Shown: positions 7,144 through 14,866, counted from the first letter of the stretch. The stretch: DNA of 25,783 nucleotides from Bacteroidales bacterium UBA4331 (GCA_002394395.1 DGTR01000032.1:1-25783); one strand, 5' to 3'. Notes: a model not told the origin generated them from the sequence alone. Translations and numbers: made by a program.

Positions 7144-7604
7144 ACGCGTTGCAGTTGGTCTATTGCACGTTGCGTGCAGAAACAATATTGTATGGAAGGC
7201 CGAGAGTACGTTAATCGCTCAATCAAATCCTTCATGTCGATATAATGGTTCTCGAACAGTTGCAGAGAGAGAACTACGCCATCATCCGCCACGGGTCCGA
7301 TAACAATGTCGAACTTATGCTTTTTGCCTTTGCGTTTGCGATTATTGAAAACGAATGTCACCCATTCTTCATCAATCTTATCAAAATGTTTGACGGAAAA
7401 CTTTTGCGGATTCGTCTCATCCCATTTATAACGCAATACTGTCGGCACTCCTTCATGCTCCTTACGGCACTTATCTTTGGCGCGCTGTAAAGCATCGTAT
7501 TTGGACGGAGTGAGATAAAACCCTTGCCCGAAATCCTTATTCGGCAGGCACTTAGACAACTCGATCGTGTCAAAATCAGTATTGGAACCGTGGTACAAAA
7601 TCAT
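7140..7604 (-). CDS. DUF3990-type protein, probable ADP-ribosyltransferase-fold toxin
   Basis: The protein is 154 residues. Its N-terminus MILYHGSNTDFDTIELSKC, followed by KDFGQGFYLT near residues 27-36, is the hallmark of the DUF3990 family, whose LYHGS and GFYLT motifs match the NAD-binding core of ADP-ribosyltransferases. Near the C-terminus QYCFCTQRAID (about 139-149) corresponds to the family's third block. The middle, with WVTFVFNNRK and DIVIGPVADDGV, is also typical. It is the middle of three genes overlapping by 4 bp at each junction (TGA within ATGA), so they are almost certainly translated together. Toxin activity is inferred from fold and context, not shown. Confidence 0.8.
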   Translation of the reverse strand: MILYHGSNTDFDTIELSKCLPNKDFGQGFYLTPSKYDALQRAKDKCRKEHEGVPTVLRYKWDETNPQKFSVKHFDKIDEEWVTFVFNNRKRKGKKHKFDIVIGPVADDGVVLSLQLFENHYIDMKDLIERLTYSRPSIQYCFCTQRAIDQLQRV

Positions 7605-7822
7605 AGCGAACCTCCGTTACGTGCGCAAATTTTCTGTAATGATTCAAGCGTGTCAGCCAGCGGCAAGGTGTGCTCAACATCATAAAACTCGTTCAAGAAC
7701 TGAAGTCCCTCATACTTCTGCAGGTAGTTATGCGCCAACTGCGGAGTCAAGCGAAACTTGCGTGCAAAAGCGTTCACGCACAAGCCGAAATACTCTATTT
7801 TCCAAAACGTTTTCTGTGACAT
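7601..7822 (-). CDS. DUF3791-type small protein, first gene of the toxin-type module
   Basis: The start is the ATG at 7822 (MSQKTFWKIEYFGLCVNAFA), giving 73 residues; the ATG at 7840 is less likely because it adds only a short unmatched extension. The pattern of YLQKYEGLQFLNEFYDVEHT, then DTLESLQKICARNGG, fits the DUF3791 family, in which a conserved H-T precedes a D...L...C helix. DUF3791 genes commonly precede DUF3990 genes (recalled). Its stop overlaps the next start. A consensus promoter lies 30 bp upstream, so it leads the operon. It is a likely immunity or antitoxin candidate, which is inference only. Confidence 0.7.
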   Translation of the reverse strand: MSQKTFWKIEYFGLCVNAFARKFRLTPQLAHNYLQKYEGLQFLNEFYDVEHTLPLADTLESLQKICARNGGSL

Positions 7823-7849
7823 ATTCAATAGTCTTTGCAACTTTCGGCT

Positions 7850-7881
7850 GCAAAGTTACTAAAAAAAAATGATATATGCAA
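7850..7881 (-). promoter_or_regulatory. Promoter of the DUF3791/DUF3990-type module
   Basis: On the minus strand TTG (7881-7879), 20 nt, then TAACTTTGC (7858-7850). The spacer CATATATCA followed by nine T is close to that of the nqr promoter (TGTATGTCA followed by T). Transcription would start near 7843. Confidence 0.75.
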
Positions 7882-7962
7882 GAAAATTTGTAAAATAATC
7901 GTTCCGCAGGATAAGAAAAATGTGAAGAAATGTCATTTTTGTGACAAAACGAAGGGCGGAAA

Positions 7963-7995
7963 TTTGGAAATATGAATTTTTTGTTGTATATTTGC
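7963..7995 (+). promoter_or_regulatory. Promoter of the 118-residue gene
   Basis: TTTG (7963-7966), 20 nt, then TATATTTGC (7987-7995) is an exact-spacing Bacteroidota promoter. It is divergent from the toxin-module promoter. It places the start site near 8001, which supports the ATG at 8033. Confidence 0.75.
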
Positions 7996-8032
7996 ACAGA
8001 ATTTGAAAAGTGAAATAAAGATTTGCGAAACT

Positions 8033-8389
8033 ATGAAGGCGAAGTGGACAAGTATCGTGGATGATTTGCAGGGAAGTGTGGACAGTAGGCACTATGCACG
8101 GCATATCCCCGGAAACGGAGAATGGGCGGCTGTGTGTCAGAAGCCGGAGTTGAGCAAGAAGACCAAGAAAAAGAAAGCAAGTCTGCCGCATGTGAAGGAG
8201 TTTGGCGTGCTGATTGCGACGTGCAAGGAGATACTACATGATCCGGAGCGCAGGGCGGCATGGCAAGCTAAGTATGACGAGGCAAAGCGGAAAGCACGGA
8301 AATATAACAAGCCTATTCAAGGGCGGCTGTGCGATTATGTACGGCATGAGGTGAGTGTGGCACTCAAAAAGGGTGAGGAAATCGCTTAA
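8033..8389 (+). CDS. Small basic protein of unknown function
   Basis: The protein has 118 residues from the ATG at 8033. An in-frame TTG at 8003 sits at the predicted transcription start and is rejected. The first half contains a lysine tract (KKTKKKKAS near 41-49). The second half looks helical and charged, with EILHDPERRAAWQAKYDEA and a C-terminal YVRHE segment. No catalytic motif is evident and I do not recognise a family. The length, basic middle and arginine/tryptophan helix are loosely like the 129-residue protein at 16548-16937. It lies inside the region bracketed by nqrF 3'-end copies and is transcribed from its own promoter away from the toxin-type module. Confidence 0.7.
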   Translation: MKAKWTSIVDDLQGSVDSRHYARHIPGNGEWAAVCQKPELSKKTKKKKASLPHVKEFGVLIATCKEILHDPERRAAWQAKYDEAKRKARKYNKPIQGRLCDYVRHEVSVALKKGEEIA

Positions 8390-8434
8390 TTCTCAGGTTA
8401 TTCTTATAGTTTGGTTAGGTTGATGTCGGGTAAA

Positions 8435-8478
8435 GCATATATTCGGCATATATTGAGCTTATATTCAGCATATATTGG
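8435..8478. repeat. Four 11-nt iterons (GCATATATTNN)
   Basis: Consecutive units GCATATATTCG, GCATATATTGA, GCTTATATTCA, GCATATATTGG repeat exactly every 11 nt, about one helical turn. They lie 46 bp after the stop of the 118-residue gene in an AT-rich stretch. They could bind a protein on one face of the DNA or be another short tandem repeat. Confidence 0.65.
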
Positions 8479-8499
8479 AACCAGGTGGAAAGCAGGTGG

Positions 8500-8640
8500 A
8501 AGGGAGGACGCGCTCCCTTTCTATATGCCGATTAGTAATCGGCGAAACAGACATAGCAAGCGGAGCTGACGCTCCTTAAAGGGGACGTAATCTATCGCGC
8601 TCACAGAAATCGCGCGCACAGGACACCGAGGAAACATAAA
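8500..8640. other. Gene-free stretch rich in stem-loops
   Basis: Three clear hairpins follow each other: AAGGGAG 8500-8506 with CTCCCTT 8513-8519; GCCGATT 8527-8533 with AATCGGC 8537-8543 around a 3-nt loop; and GGAGC 8562-8566 with GCTCC 8571-8575. A further GCGC-rich pairing is possible near 8600-8615. No open frame is convincing. It could include the terminator of the 118-residue gene or a small RNA. Confidence 0.4.
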
Positions 8641-8643
8641 TAT

Positions 8644-8673
8644 AAAGAACGCACGTACGTACGCGCGTTCTTT
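8644..8673. terminator. Hairpin, second copy of the one at 4913-4946
   Basis: AAAGAACGC and its complement GCGTTCTTT, with ACGTAC pairs inside, form a stem of about 14 pairs with a single mismatch. As at 4913-4946 it is followed, 6 bases later, by an nqrF 3'-end copy, so hairpin and tail were duplicated as a unit. Confidence 0.7.
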
Positions 8674-8679
8674 AGTTTA

Positions 8680-8774
8680 TTACCCTCCGAAGTTATCGAA
8701 GCGGATGTCTGCGTCATCAACGCCCAGCGAGTGGAGCAGGTCGAGGACGGTCTTCGCCATCATAGGAGGACCGC
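8680..8774 (-). pseudogene. nqrF 3'-end copy 2 (about 31 codons)
   Basis: The minus strand encodes GPPMMAKTVLDLLHSLGV through DNFGG and a stop, identical in protein to the intact nqrF end. Homology extends four codons further upstream than in copy 1 (GPP before MM) and then stops within a GC-rich stretch. It lies 281 bp before the true nqrF stop and in the same orientation. Confidence 0.85.
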
Positions 8775-8931
8775 GGCGCTTGCGCTAAGACTCAGTACGA
8801 TTCGCGACCACGTCGCTCATATGAACTTTCGCCTTGCGCTACGCTTTCCCCATAGCAAACAGCCTGCGGCTTGGTTTACTCCGGGGACCCCGTTAAAAGG
8901 CTACCTCTGCGCTCTCTCCCATGAGAAACCC

Positions 8932-8951
8932 ATCCTCGACCTGCTCCATCG
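8932..8951 (+). repeat. Inverted fragment of the nqrF tail
   Basis: ATCCTCGACCTGCTCCATCG on the plus strand matches the coding sense of nqrF (LDLLH) and is an inverted partner of 8731-8750 within copy 2, with two or three mismatches. Between them is about 180 bp of sequence in which I see no gene. A plus-strand frame through it ends at TAA 8956-8958. Confidence 0.45.
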
Positions 8952-9001
8952 AACGTAAACAACAGCTGCCATCCTAAACATACGGGGACGAGTAAGGTAA
9001 A

Positions 9002-9041
9002 TAAAAATAGAGGAACTCATGCGAGCCCCTCTATTCTTATT
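9002..9041 (-). terminator. Rho-independent terminator of the nqr operon
   Basis: In the nqr transcript AATAGAGG pairs with CCTCTATT around a 14-nt loop (plus-strand positions 9006-9013 and 9028-9035), followed by TTTATTT. It starts about 20 bp after the nqrF stop. Confidence 0.8.
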
Positions 9042-9054
9042 TAGATCCTTCGGA

Positions 9055-10338
9055 TCAACCTCCGAAGTTATCGAAGCGGATGTCAGCATCATCGACTCCT
9101 AACGAATGCAAGAGGTCGAGGACGGTCTTCGCCATCATAGGAGGACCGCAGAGGTAGTACTCGACATCCTCGGGAGCGTCATGCTGCTTGAGGTAGGTGT
9201 CTCCCATGACAGGAGCGATGAAGCCCGGGGTGTACTTGATACCCAGTTGGTCTGCCTTCGGGTCCGGACGGTCCAGCGCCAAGTGGAAATGGAAGTTCGG
9301 GAACTCCTTCTCCAAAGCGAGGAAATCGTCGAGGAAGAAGACTTCGTCGATAGCACGTGCGCCGTAGAAATAGTGCATCTCACGGTCGCGGCAGTTGCGG
9401 GTCTTGAGCATGTGCATGATCTGTGCACGGAGCGGCGCCATACCGGCTCCACCACCAACCCAGATCATCTCCTTCTTACTGTCATAAACAGGACGGAACT
9501 CACCATAAGGACCGCTCATGCGCACCTTGTCGCCCGGTTTGAGCGAGAAGATATACGTGGAAGCGATACCGCAGGGTACGTCCATGAACTCCGGTCCGTT
9601 GGGGCACTGCTCTTTCGGTTTGAAGGGCGGCGTCGCGATACGGACAGTGAGGGTGATGATGTCGCCCTCGTCGGGGTAGTTAGCCATCGAATAAGCACGC
9701 ACGGTAGCCTGGGTGTTCTTCTGTTTGAGTTTGAAGAGCCCGAACTTCTGCCAAGCCGGCAGATAGAGGTCACCGATGAGCGATTTATCGAAGTCGCGGT
9801 CGTAGTCGATGTCGTACTCAGGGATGATGATCTGTGCGTACGAACCCGGCTCGAAGTGCATGTGCTCGCCCGGAGGCAGCTGTACCTTGAACTCCTTGAT
9901 AAAGGTAGCGACGTTCTTGTTGGAGATAACCTCGCATTCCCATTCCTTGACACCGAGTACGGCTTCATCGACCTTCATCTGAATGTCTTCTTTCACTTTG
10001 ACCTGGCAACCCAGACGCCAGCCTTCTTTCTGCTGTTTGCGGGAGAAATGGACGGTCTCGGTAGGCAGGATCTCGCCGCCACCAGAGAGGACTTGGCACT
10101 TGCACTGTCCGCAAGAGCCCTTACCGCCACAAGCAGAAGGCAGGTGAACGCCGGCTTCACCGAGTTGGTTCAGGAGGCTTCCCCCCGCGGCAACATCGTA
10201 CACTTTATCTCCGTTAATTGTAACTTTTACATTACCCGAAGACACCAAGTATTTCTTAGCCACCAAGAGGATAGCCACGAGCAGGAGGATCACAATGAGG
10301 AACACTCCTACAGCATATAAAATTGCAGTCATATTCAT
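9055..10338 (-). CDS. nqrF: Na+-translocating NADH:quinone reductase subunit F
   Basis: NqrF is the NADH-oxidising entry subunit of the sodium-pumping respiratory complex. It passes electrons from NADH through FAD and a [2Fe-2S] cluster. The 427-residue protein has one N-terminal membrane helix (about 5-27). A ferredoxin-type domain follows with cluster cysteines at 70, 76, 79 and 111 (CGGKGSCGQC and LGC). The FAD-binding RAYSMANYP lies near 214-222, the nucleotide-binding GGGAGMAPLR near 295-304 and the terminal YLCGPPMM near 395-402. The protein ends in DNFGG, as usual for NqrF. It is the last gene of the operon, 15 bp after nqrE, and ends at a good terminator. Its 3' end is duplicated twice nearby (4953-5036 and 8680-8774). 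Confidence 0.98.
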   Translation of the reverse strand: MNMTAILYAVGVFLIVILLLVAILLVAKKYLVSSGNVKVTINGDKVYDVAAGGSLLNQLGEAGVHLPSACGGKGSCGQCKCQVLSGGGEILPTETVHFSRKQQKEGWRLGCQVKVKEDIQMKVDEAVLGVKEWECEVISNKNVATFIKEFKVQLPPGEHMHFEPGSYAQIIIPEYDIDYDRDFDKSLIGDLYLPAWQKFGLFKLKQKNTQATVRAYSMANYPDEGDIITLTVRIATPPFKPKEQCPNGPEFMDVPCGIASTYIFSLKPGDKVRMSGPYGEFRPVYDSKKEMIWVGGGAGMAPLRAQIMHMLKTRNCRDREMHYFYGARAIDEVFFLDDFLALEKEFPNFHFHLALDRPDPKADQLGIKYTPGFIAPVMGDTYLKQHDAPEDVEYYLCGPPMMAKTVLDLLHSLGVDDADIRFDNFGG

Positions 10339-10353
10339 AGTGTTGTCCTCCTA

Positions 10354-10962
10354 TTAGATCTCCAGTCCGCTGAAGCACATGAACGCCATCGCCATGAGAC
10401 CCACGGTGATGAACGTGATACCCAGTCCCTGCAGCGGTTTGGGAACATCGTTATACTCCATTTTCTCACGAATACCTGCGAGGCAGACGATCGCCAAGAA
10501 CCATCCCAGACCCGAACCGAAGGCGTACATGAACGCATCGCCGAGCGAGGTGATAGCCTTAGGATCCACTGCGGGCAGGCCGATACGCTGCTGCATGAAG
10601 AGCGAACCACCCATGATAGCGCAGTTCACCGCAATCAGCGGCAGGAAGATACCGAGGCTCGCATAGAGCGACGGGCTGTATTTCTCCACAACCATCTCCA
10701 CCAGTTGCACGATAGCGGCAATGACGGCGATGAAGAGGATGAAACTGAGGTACTCCAAGTGCAGCGGCTCCAGAACGAGCGTTTGCAGCAGGTAGTTGAC
10801 CGGCAGGGTAACGACGAGCACGAAAGTAACGGCTACACCCAGACCGGCTGAGGTCTTCACGTTCTTCGAAACGGCGAGGTATGAGCACATTCCCAAGAAG
10901 TACGCGAAGATCATGTTATCCGCAAAAATCGAGCGGACAAATAAACTTAATGCGTGTTCCAT
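10354..10962 (-). CDS. nqrE: Na+-translocating NADH:quinone reductase subunit E
   Basis: NqrE is an integral membrane subunit of 202 residues with six hydrophobic helices. With NqrD it forms the pseudo-symmetric core that holds an intramembrane iron-sulfur centre. The start MEHALSLFVRSIFADNMIFA and the following FLGMCSYLAVSK are characteristic; the cysteine in GMCSYLAV and a second in MGGSL-type context correspond to family positions. Its ATG overlaps the nqrD stop by one base (TAATG), so translation is coupled. The RnfA homologue is similar, but the complete nqr order settles the identity. Confidence 0.96.
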   Translation of the reverse strand: MEHALSLFVRSIFADNMIFAYFLGMCSYLAVSKNVKTSAGLGVAVTFVLVVTLPVNYLLQTLVLEPLHLEYLSFILFIAVIAAIVQLVEMVVEKYSPSLYASLGIFLPLIAVNCAIMGGSLFMQQRIGLPAVDPKAITSLGDAFMYAFGSGLGWFLAIVCLAGIREKMEYNDVPKPLQGLGITFITVGLMAMAFMCFSGLEI

Positions 10963-11582
10963 TACTTAGCCTCCTTATCATTAATTGAGCGGTGCGCCCA
11001 GATTACACATCCTACCAGAATGAGCGCCATGGCGGGCATGAGCATCATACCGCAGTTCTCGTAACCATGGTCATAGCACCACTGCGGGATAACCTGGAAA
11101 CCGAGCAACTGACCCGAACCGAGCAGTTCGCGGATGACCGCTACGATGACCAGAATGATGGCATAACCCAGACCGTTGCCCAGACCGTCCAACAGGGAAT
11201 CCCATGCGTTGTTAGTCATGGCGAACGCTTCCAAGCGACCCATCAGAATACAGTTGGTGATGATCAGACCGAGGTAAACGCTCAGCTGCATTGCTACGTC
11301 GTATGCGAACGCTTTGAGTACCTCGCTGACGAGTGTTACCAGCGCAGCCACTACCACGAGTTGCACGATGATACGCACACGCATCGGGATGGTGTTACGC
11401 AGAAGCGACACGATGACGTTCGACATAGCGACGATGATCGTCACAGCAATACCCATCACGAGGGCAGGCTTCAGCTGCACTGTTACGGCAAGCGCCGAAC
11501 AGATACCCAGAATCTGCACTACGACAGGGTTATTCGCGTTAAGAGGACCAAGCAATGTATCCTTAGTTTTCTGACTCAACAT
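10962..11582 (-). CDS. nqrD: Na+-translocating NADH:quinone reductase subunit D
   Basis: This membrane subunit has 206 residues and six predicted helices; it is the partner of NqrE. I chose the ATG at 11582 (MLSQKTKDTLLGPLNANNPV) rather than 11603. It is preceded by a clear GGAGG 5-6 bases upstream, and NqrD proteins begin here. This start overlaps the end of nqrC by 20 bp. The segments VQILGICSALAVT and MGRLEAFAM, together with the GNGLGYAIILV stretch, are typical of the family. Confidence 0.96.
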   Translation of the reverse strand: MLSQKTKDTLLGPLNANNPVVVQILGICSALAVTVQLKPALVMGIAVTIIVAMSNVIVSLLRNTIPMRVRIIVQLVVVAALVTLVSEVLKAFAYDVAMQLSVYLGLIITNCILMGRLEAFAMTNNAWDSLLDGLGNGLGYAIILVIVAVIRELLGSGQLLGFQVIPQWCYDHGYENCGMMLMPAMALILVGCVIWAHRSINDKEAK

Positions 11583-12225
11583 GGTCTTCCTCCTTTCCTT
11601 CATTAGATTCTACTTTCAAAAACTCTGCATACTCTGCGAGGTTCACTTCGAGCATGGTGCTGACGCCGGAAGAAGTAATGGTAGCGCCGGAGATGGCATC
11701 TACCTGCTCCTGTCCGTCGGCATGTTTGCCGGATTTGAGCACAGCCACGGAAACGACTTCGCCTGCGGCGTTGCGGATGTGCTTGCCCTCAAACTGCTCA
11801 CGGAACGGCAGTTCCACAATCTTGGCACCCAAACCCGGGGTCTCGGACTCATGGTTGAAGTTGACGCCATAGATGGTGTTCTTGTCCGCATCGAGTGCGA
11901 GGTAACCGCCGATGCCGCCCCAAAGACCCTTACCGGAAAGCGGCAGGATATATTTGGTCTCGCCGTTGAGGTTCGCTACATAGACTTCTTTGTCTCCGTA
12001 GGTCAGCGTGTCGTTGACAAGCACCATGTAGATCTCTGCGGGGTTGCCGGCGGAGTAGTCCACCTTGAGCGCACCGAGGATCTGTTTCTGCTTGTCGAGC
12101 AGGATGTTCGCCTGCTGTTTCGGAGCGAGTGCCTGGCTGACAACCGCCAAGAGCACAGCTACGATGATTACCATCACCGCTGAATAGATGAAGGTATAAA
12201 GATTACTGTTTGTATTCAGTTTCAT
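11563..12225 (-). CDS. nqrC: Na+-translocating NADH:quinone reductase subunit C
   Basis: NqrC carries a covalently bound FMN facing the periplasm. The protein is 220 residues: an N-terminal membrane helix (about 10-32) followed by an FMN-binding domain. The flavinylation motif DAISGAT places the modified threonine at residue 182, followed by ITSSGVS. Upstream, LWGGIGGYLAL and ETPGLGAKI are family blocks. FMN attachment needs an ApbE transferase, which is not in this window. The acidic C-terminus (SNEGKEEDHVESEN) overlaps the nqrD start and contains its ribosome-binding site. Confidence 0.97.
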   Translation of the reverse strand: MKLNTNSNLYTFIYSAVMVIIVAVLLAVVSQALAPKQQANILLDKQKQILGALKVDYSAGNPAEIYMVLVNDTLTYGDKEVYVANLNGETKYILPLSGKGLWGGIGGYLALDADKNTIYGVNFNHESETPGLGAKIVELPFREQFEGKHIRNAAGEVVSVAVLKSGKHADGQEQVDAISGATITSSGVSTMLEVNLAEYAEFLKVESNEGKEEDHVESEN

Positions 12226-12236
12226 AGCAGCCCTCC

Positions 12237-13430
12237 TTATTTTGCAACGCGTTTAGCGCGACGGTTAATATTTGCTTGAACAACACACCAGTCGATGAGC
12301 GGCGCAAAGGCGTTCATGAGCAGGATAGCGAGCATCATTCCCTCGGGGTAACCCGGGTTGAGGACGCGCACGAGCACTGCTACGAGACCGATGAGGAAGC
12401 CGTAGATATACTTACCGCACTCGGTACGGGCGGAAGTCACAGGGTCGGTAGCCATGAAGACAGCACCGAAAGCGAAACCGCCGCTGACGAGGTGCATGTA
12501 CCACGGGTACTGCGCTGCGAGGTTAGCCTCGGAACCGAATTGGTTGAAGAGCCAAGCGGTGAGTGCGCCGCCGACAAAGACAGACAGCATCGTCTTCCAA
12601 GACGCTACGCCTGTAGCCAGCAGCAGACAAGCGCCGAGCAGGATTGCCCAGCAGCAGGTCTCGCCCACCGAACCCGGGATAAGACCGTTGAAGAGGTCCC
12701 AGAATCCCAGTTCTACAGCAGAGCCGGTACTCATCTGCGTGAGCGGCGTAGCACCCGAGAAACCATCTACGAGCGCATGACCGCCGTCCCAGCCCCATGT
12801 GCCACCGGTACGCACGAACGGTTCGTCACCGGTCATGTGGCTCGGATAAGCAAAGAAGAGGAACGCACGCGTGATAAGCGCCACGTTGAAGATGTTATAA
12901 CCCGTTCCGCCGAACACCTCTTTGGCGAAGATGACCGCGAAAGCCGTTGCAATCGCTACCTGCCACAGCGGCGTGTTAATCGGCACGATGAGCGGAATGA
13001 TGAATCCCGTTACGAGGAAACCCTCGGCTACCTCTTCGTGCTTGATCTGCGCCACGGTGAACTCGATACCCAGACCGACAATGTAACTTACCAAGATATA
13101 CGGCAGTACGGCGAGGAAGCCGAAGCCGAACGCTTTCCACCAGAGAGCGGCGGTCATGCCGGCAGCCAGTTGGCCCGTAGCCAGCAGGTGCTGGTAACCT
13201 ACGTTGAACATACCGAAGAGCAGCGCCGGAACCAGAGCCAGTACGACAATAATCATCGTACGCTTGGAGTCCGAACCGTCATGGATATGCGTGCCAAGAC
13301 GCTTGGCGGTTGTCTGGGGCGTGAAGAGGAAGGTATCGAAAGCGTCGTAGAACGAACTGAGCCAGTTCAGCTTGCCGCCTTCCTCGAAGTTCTTGCCGAA
13401 CTTCTTCCAATTTCTATATAACCATTCCAT
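12237..13430 (-). CDS. nqrB: Na+-translocating NADH:quinone reductase subunit B
   Basis: NqrB is the large membrane subunit that binds a covalent FMN, riboflavin and quinone and forms part of the sodium path. The 397 residues include about ten hydrophobic helices. The flavinylation motif GFSGATPLTQ puts the FMN-threonine near residue 228. The ATG at 13430 overlaps the nqrA stop by one base (TGATG); a GTG one codon upstream is also possible. An N-terminal amphipathic stretch of about 55 residues precedes the first helix, as in other NqrB proteins. It is followed 11 bp later by nqrC. Confidence 0.97.
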   Translation of the reverse strand: MEWLYRNWKKFGKNFEEGGKLNWLSSFYDAFDTFLFTPQTTAKRLGTHIHDGSDSKRTMIIVVLALVPALLFGMFNVGYQHLLATGQLAAGMTAALWWKAFGFGFLAVLPYILVSYIVGLGIEFTVAQIKHEEVAEGFLVTGFIIPLIVPINTPLWQVAIATAFAVIFAKEVFGGTGYNIFNVALITRAFLFFAYPSHMTGDEPFVRTGGTWGWDGGHALVDGFSGATPLTQMSTGSAVELGFWDLFNGLIPGSVGETCCWAILLGACLLLATGVASWKTMLSVFVGGALTAWLFNQFGSEANLAAQYPWYMHLVSGGFAFGAVFMATDPVTSARTECGKYIYGFLIGLVAVLVRVLNPGYPEGMMLAILLMNAFAPLIDWCVVQANINRRAKRVAK

Positions 13431-14821
13431 CACTCAATCTCCTTTCTTAAATTGTCCAACGCTTCGCGCACGATAGCCTGCAGCGGCATTTTGGAGGTGC
13501 AGACATACTCGCAGAGCGCAAAATCTTCGGGAGCCACCTCGTACGCGCCAAGGGCTTCCATCTTGTCGATGTTGCCGGCAATCATGGCTTTGATGAGGTA
13601 CTCGGGGTAGATATCCATCGGGAAGACCTTGTCGTACTCGCCGGAGACGATGATTGCGCGGCGTCCGCCTTTCAGGCGCGCATCCCACTGGTAGTGCTTC
13701 TTGCCGAAGAGCCAGCGTGTGAAGCAGTTGTCCAGCATAGCAGCGGGGTCGGTCTTGCCGAAATGGAACGAAGAGAAGCGCGGCAGCATCCATCCCATGA
13801 ACTCGTGGTTCTCGGAGCCTTCGTCCAGCACCGTGAACTGGTTGTCATAAACGGAGATGATGTCGTCAAGGCTGATCTGGCGTCCGGAGAGCACGTTGCC
13901 TGCGACGTAACGGCAGGGGCACTCGGTGTGTACGTTGCTCGTCAGGATAGCCGATACGGGCATACCAGGCAGCACGTTGTAATACTGCTTGCCATAAGCC
14001 AGCGGGCCGGTCAAAGCCACTTTCTTCTGGTAATCGACGATACCTTTCTGGAAGAGACGGCCGATGATAGCGAGGTCCTGGATGTTGACGGTGAAGACCG
14101 TCTCACCCTTAGCCAGCGGCGCGAGGTTGTTGAGCTGCACGCCTACGTTTCCGGCAGGGTGCGGACCGAAGACCTCATAGAGGGTGCAGTCCTTCAACTC
14201 GCGGAACTCGGTTGCTTTGGCACCACCCTTGATGCCGACGAACACCGGAGCCAGTTGGCTCAGGGCGGTTACGGCAGCCTGCAGCGTTGGCAGCTGGCCT
14301 TTGAGTACCCACTCGTAGTTCGGAGCACAAGGCGCACTGTCAAAACTCGAAATAAAAATAGCGCGAGGGGTCTTGTTCGGCAGAGCGATGCAGTCGTACG
14401 GACGCTGCTTCATCAATGCCCACAAACCACTCTTAAGGAGCAATGCTTTTACCTCGTCAGCTTTGAGCGAAGCGGTCTTTTGACTTTCGACTTTCGACTC
14501 ATCAAAGAAGCGCTCATACTCGATGGTCGCGTCCGCAAGGATGTCTATCGACATGATCTTACGTCGCTCACCGCGCACGATCTCTTTGACTTCACCGGAA
14601 ACAGGCGAGGTAAAGAACAAGCTCTCAAACGCTTTGTCGTGGAAGAGCGGGCTACCCGCCTTCACACGGTCGCCGACCTTGACATCCAGTTTGGGAGTGA
14701 TGCCGGCGAACTGGTCGGGCACGATATGAAAGACCTCCGGCCGACGAACGCTACCCAGCGTCTCTGCCGCAGTTCCCTCAAAAGGAATGTCCAGACCTTT
14801 TCTAAGCTTGATTGTTTGCAT
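13430..14821 (-). CDS. nqrA: Na+-translocating NADH:quinone reductase subunit A
   Basis: NqrA is the peripheral cytoplasmic subunit of the complex. The 463-residue protein starts with IKLRKGLDIPFEG, typical of NqrA, and contains the biotinyl/lipoyl-like block PKLDVKVGDRVKAGSPLF near 44-61. Around residues 107-114 the sequence SKVESQKT is coded by a short tandem repeat and probably represents a small in-frame insertion in a surface loop. It leads the nqrABCDEF operon, with a good promoter about 155 bp upstream and a leader holding stable hairpins. Confidence 0.97.
   Translation of the reverse strand: MQTIKLRKGLDIPFEGTAAETLGSVRRPEVFHIVPDQFAGITPKLDVKVGDRVKAGSPLFHDKAFESLFFTSPVSGEVKEIVRGERRKIMSIDILADATIEYERFFDESKVESQKTASLKADEVKALLLKSGLWALMKQRPYDCIALPNKTPRAIFISSFDSAPCAPNYEWVLKGQLPTLQAAVTALSQLAPVFVGIKGGAKATEFRELKDCTLYEVFGPHPAGNVGVQLNNLAPLAKGETVFTVNIQDLAIIGRLFQKGIVDYQKKVALTGPLAYGKQYYNVLPGMPVSAILTSNVHTECPCRYVAGNVLSGRQISLDDIISVYDNQFTVLDEGSENHEFMGWMLPRFSSFHFGKTDPAAMLDNCFTRWLFGKKHYQWDARLKGGRRAIIVSGEYDKVFPMDIYPEYLIKAMIAGNIDKMEALGAYEVAPEDFALCEYVCTSKMPLQAIVREALDNLRKEIE
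14478..14502. repeat. In-frame 7-nt tandem repeat in nqrA
   Basis: TTTTGAC, TTTCGAC, TTTCGAC and a partial TCATC form about three 7-nt units. On the coding strand they give ESKVESQK. The style matches the valS and pectinesterase repeats, though the unit differs. Confidence 0.55.
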
Positions 14822-14866
14822 AAAAAATTGTTAATTATTTATTGTTTGATTTTTCGTTTGTTTTCT

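Noticed and set aside
8003..8032. A TTG start adding ten residues to the 118-residue protein
   Set aside because: It coincides with the predicted transcription start; the ATG at 8033 is better placed.
8435..8478. CRISPR array
   Set aside because: The repeats are 11 nt and adjacent, without unique spacers, and no cas genes are present. The same holds for the other tandem repeats.
8775..8931. A coding region between nqrF copy 2 and its inverted fragment
   Set aside because: Frames are short and show no recognisable motif; the stretch is left as unexplained GC-rich sequence.
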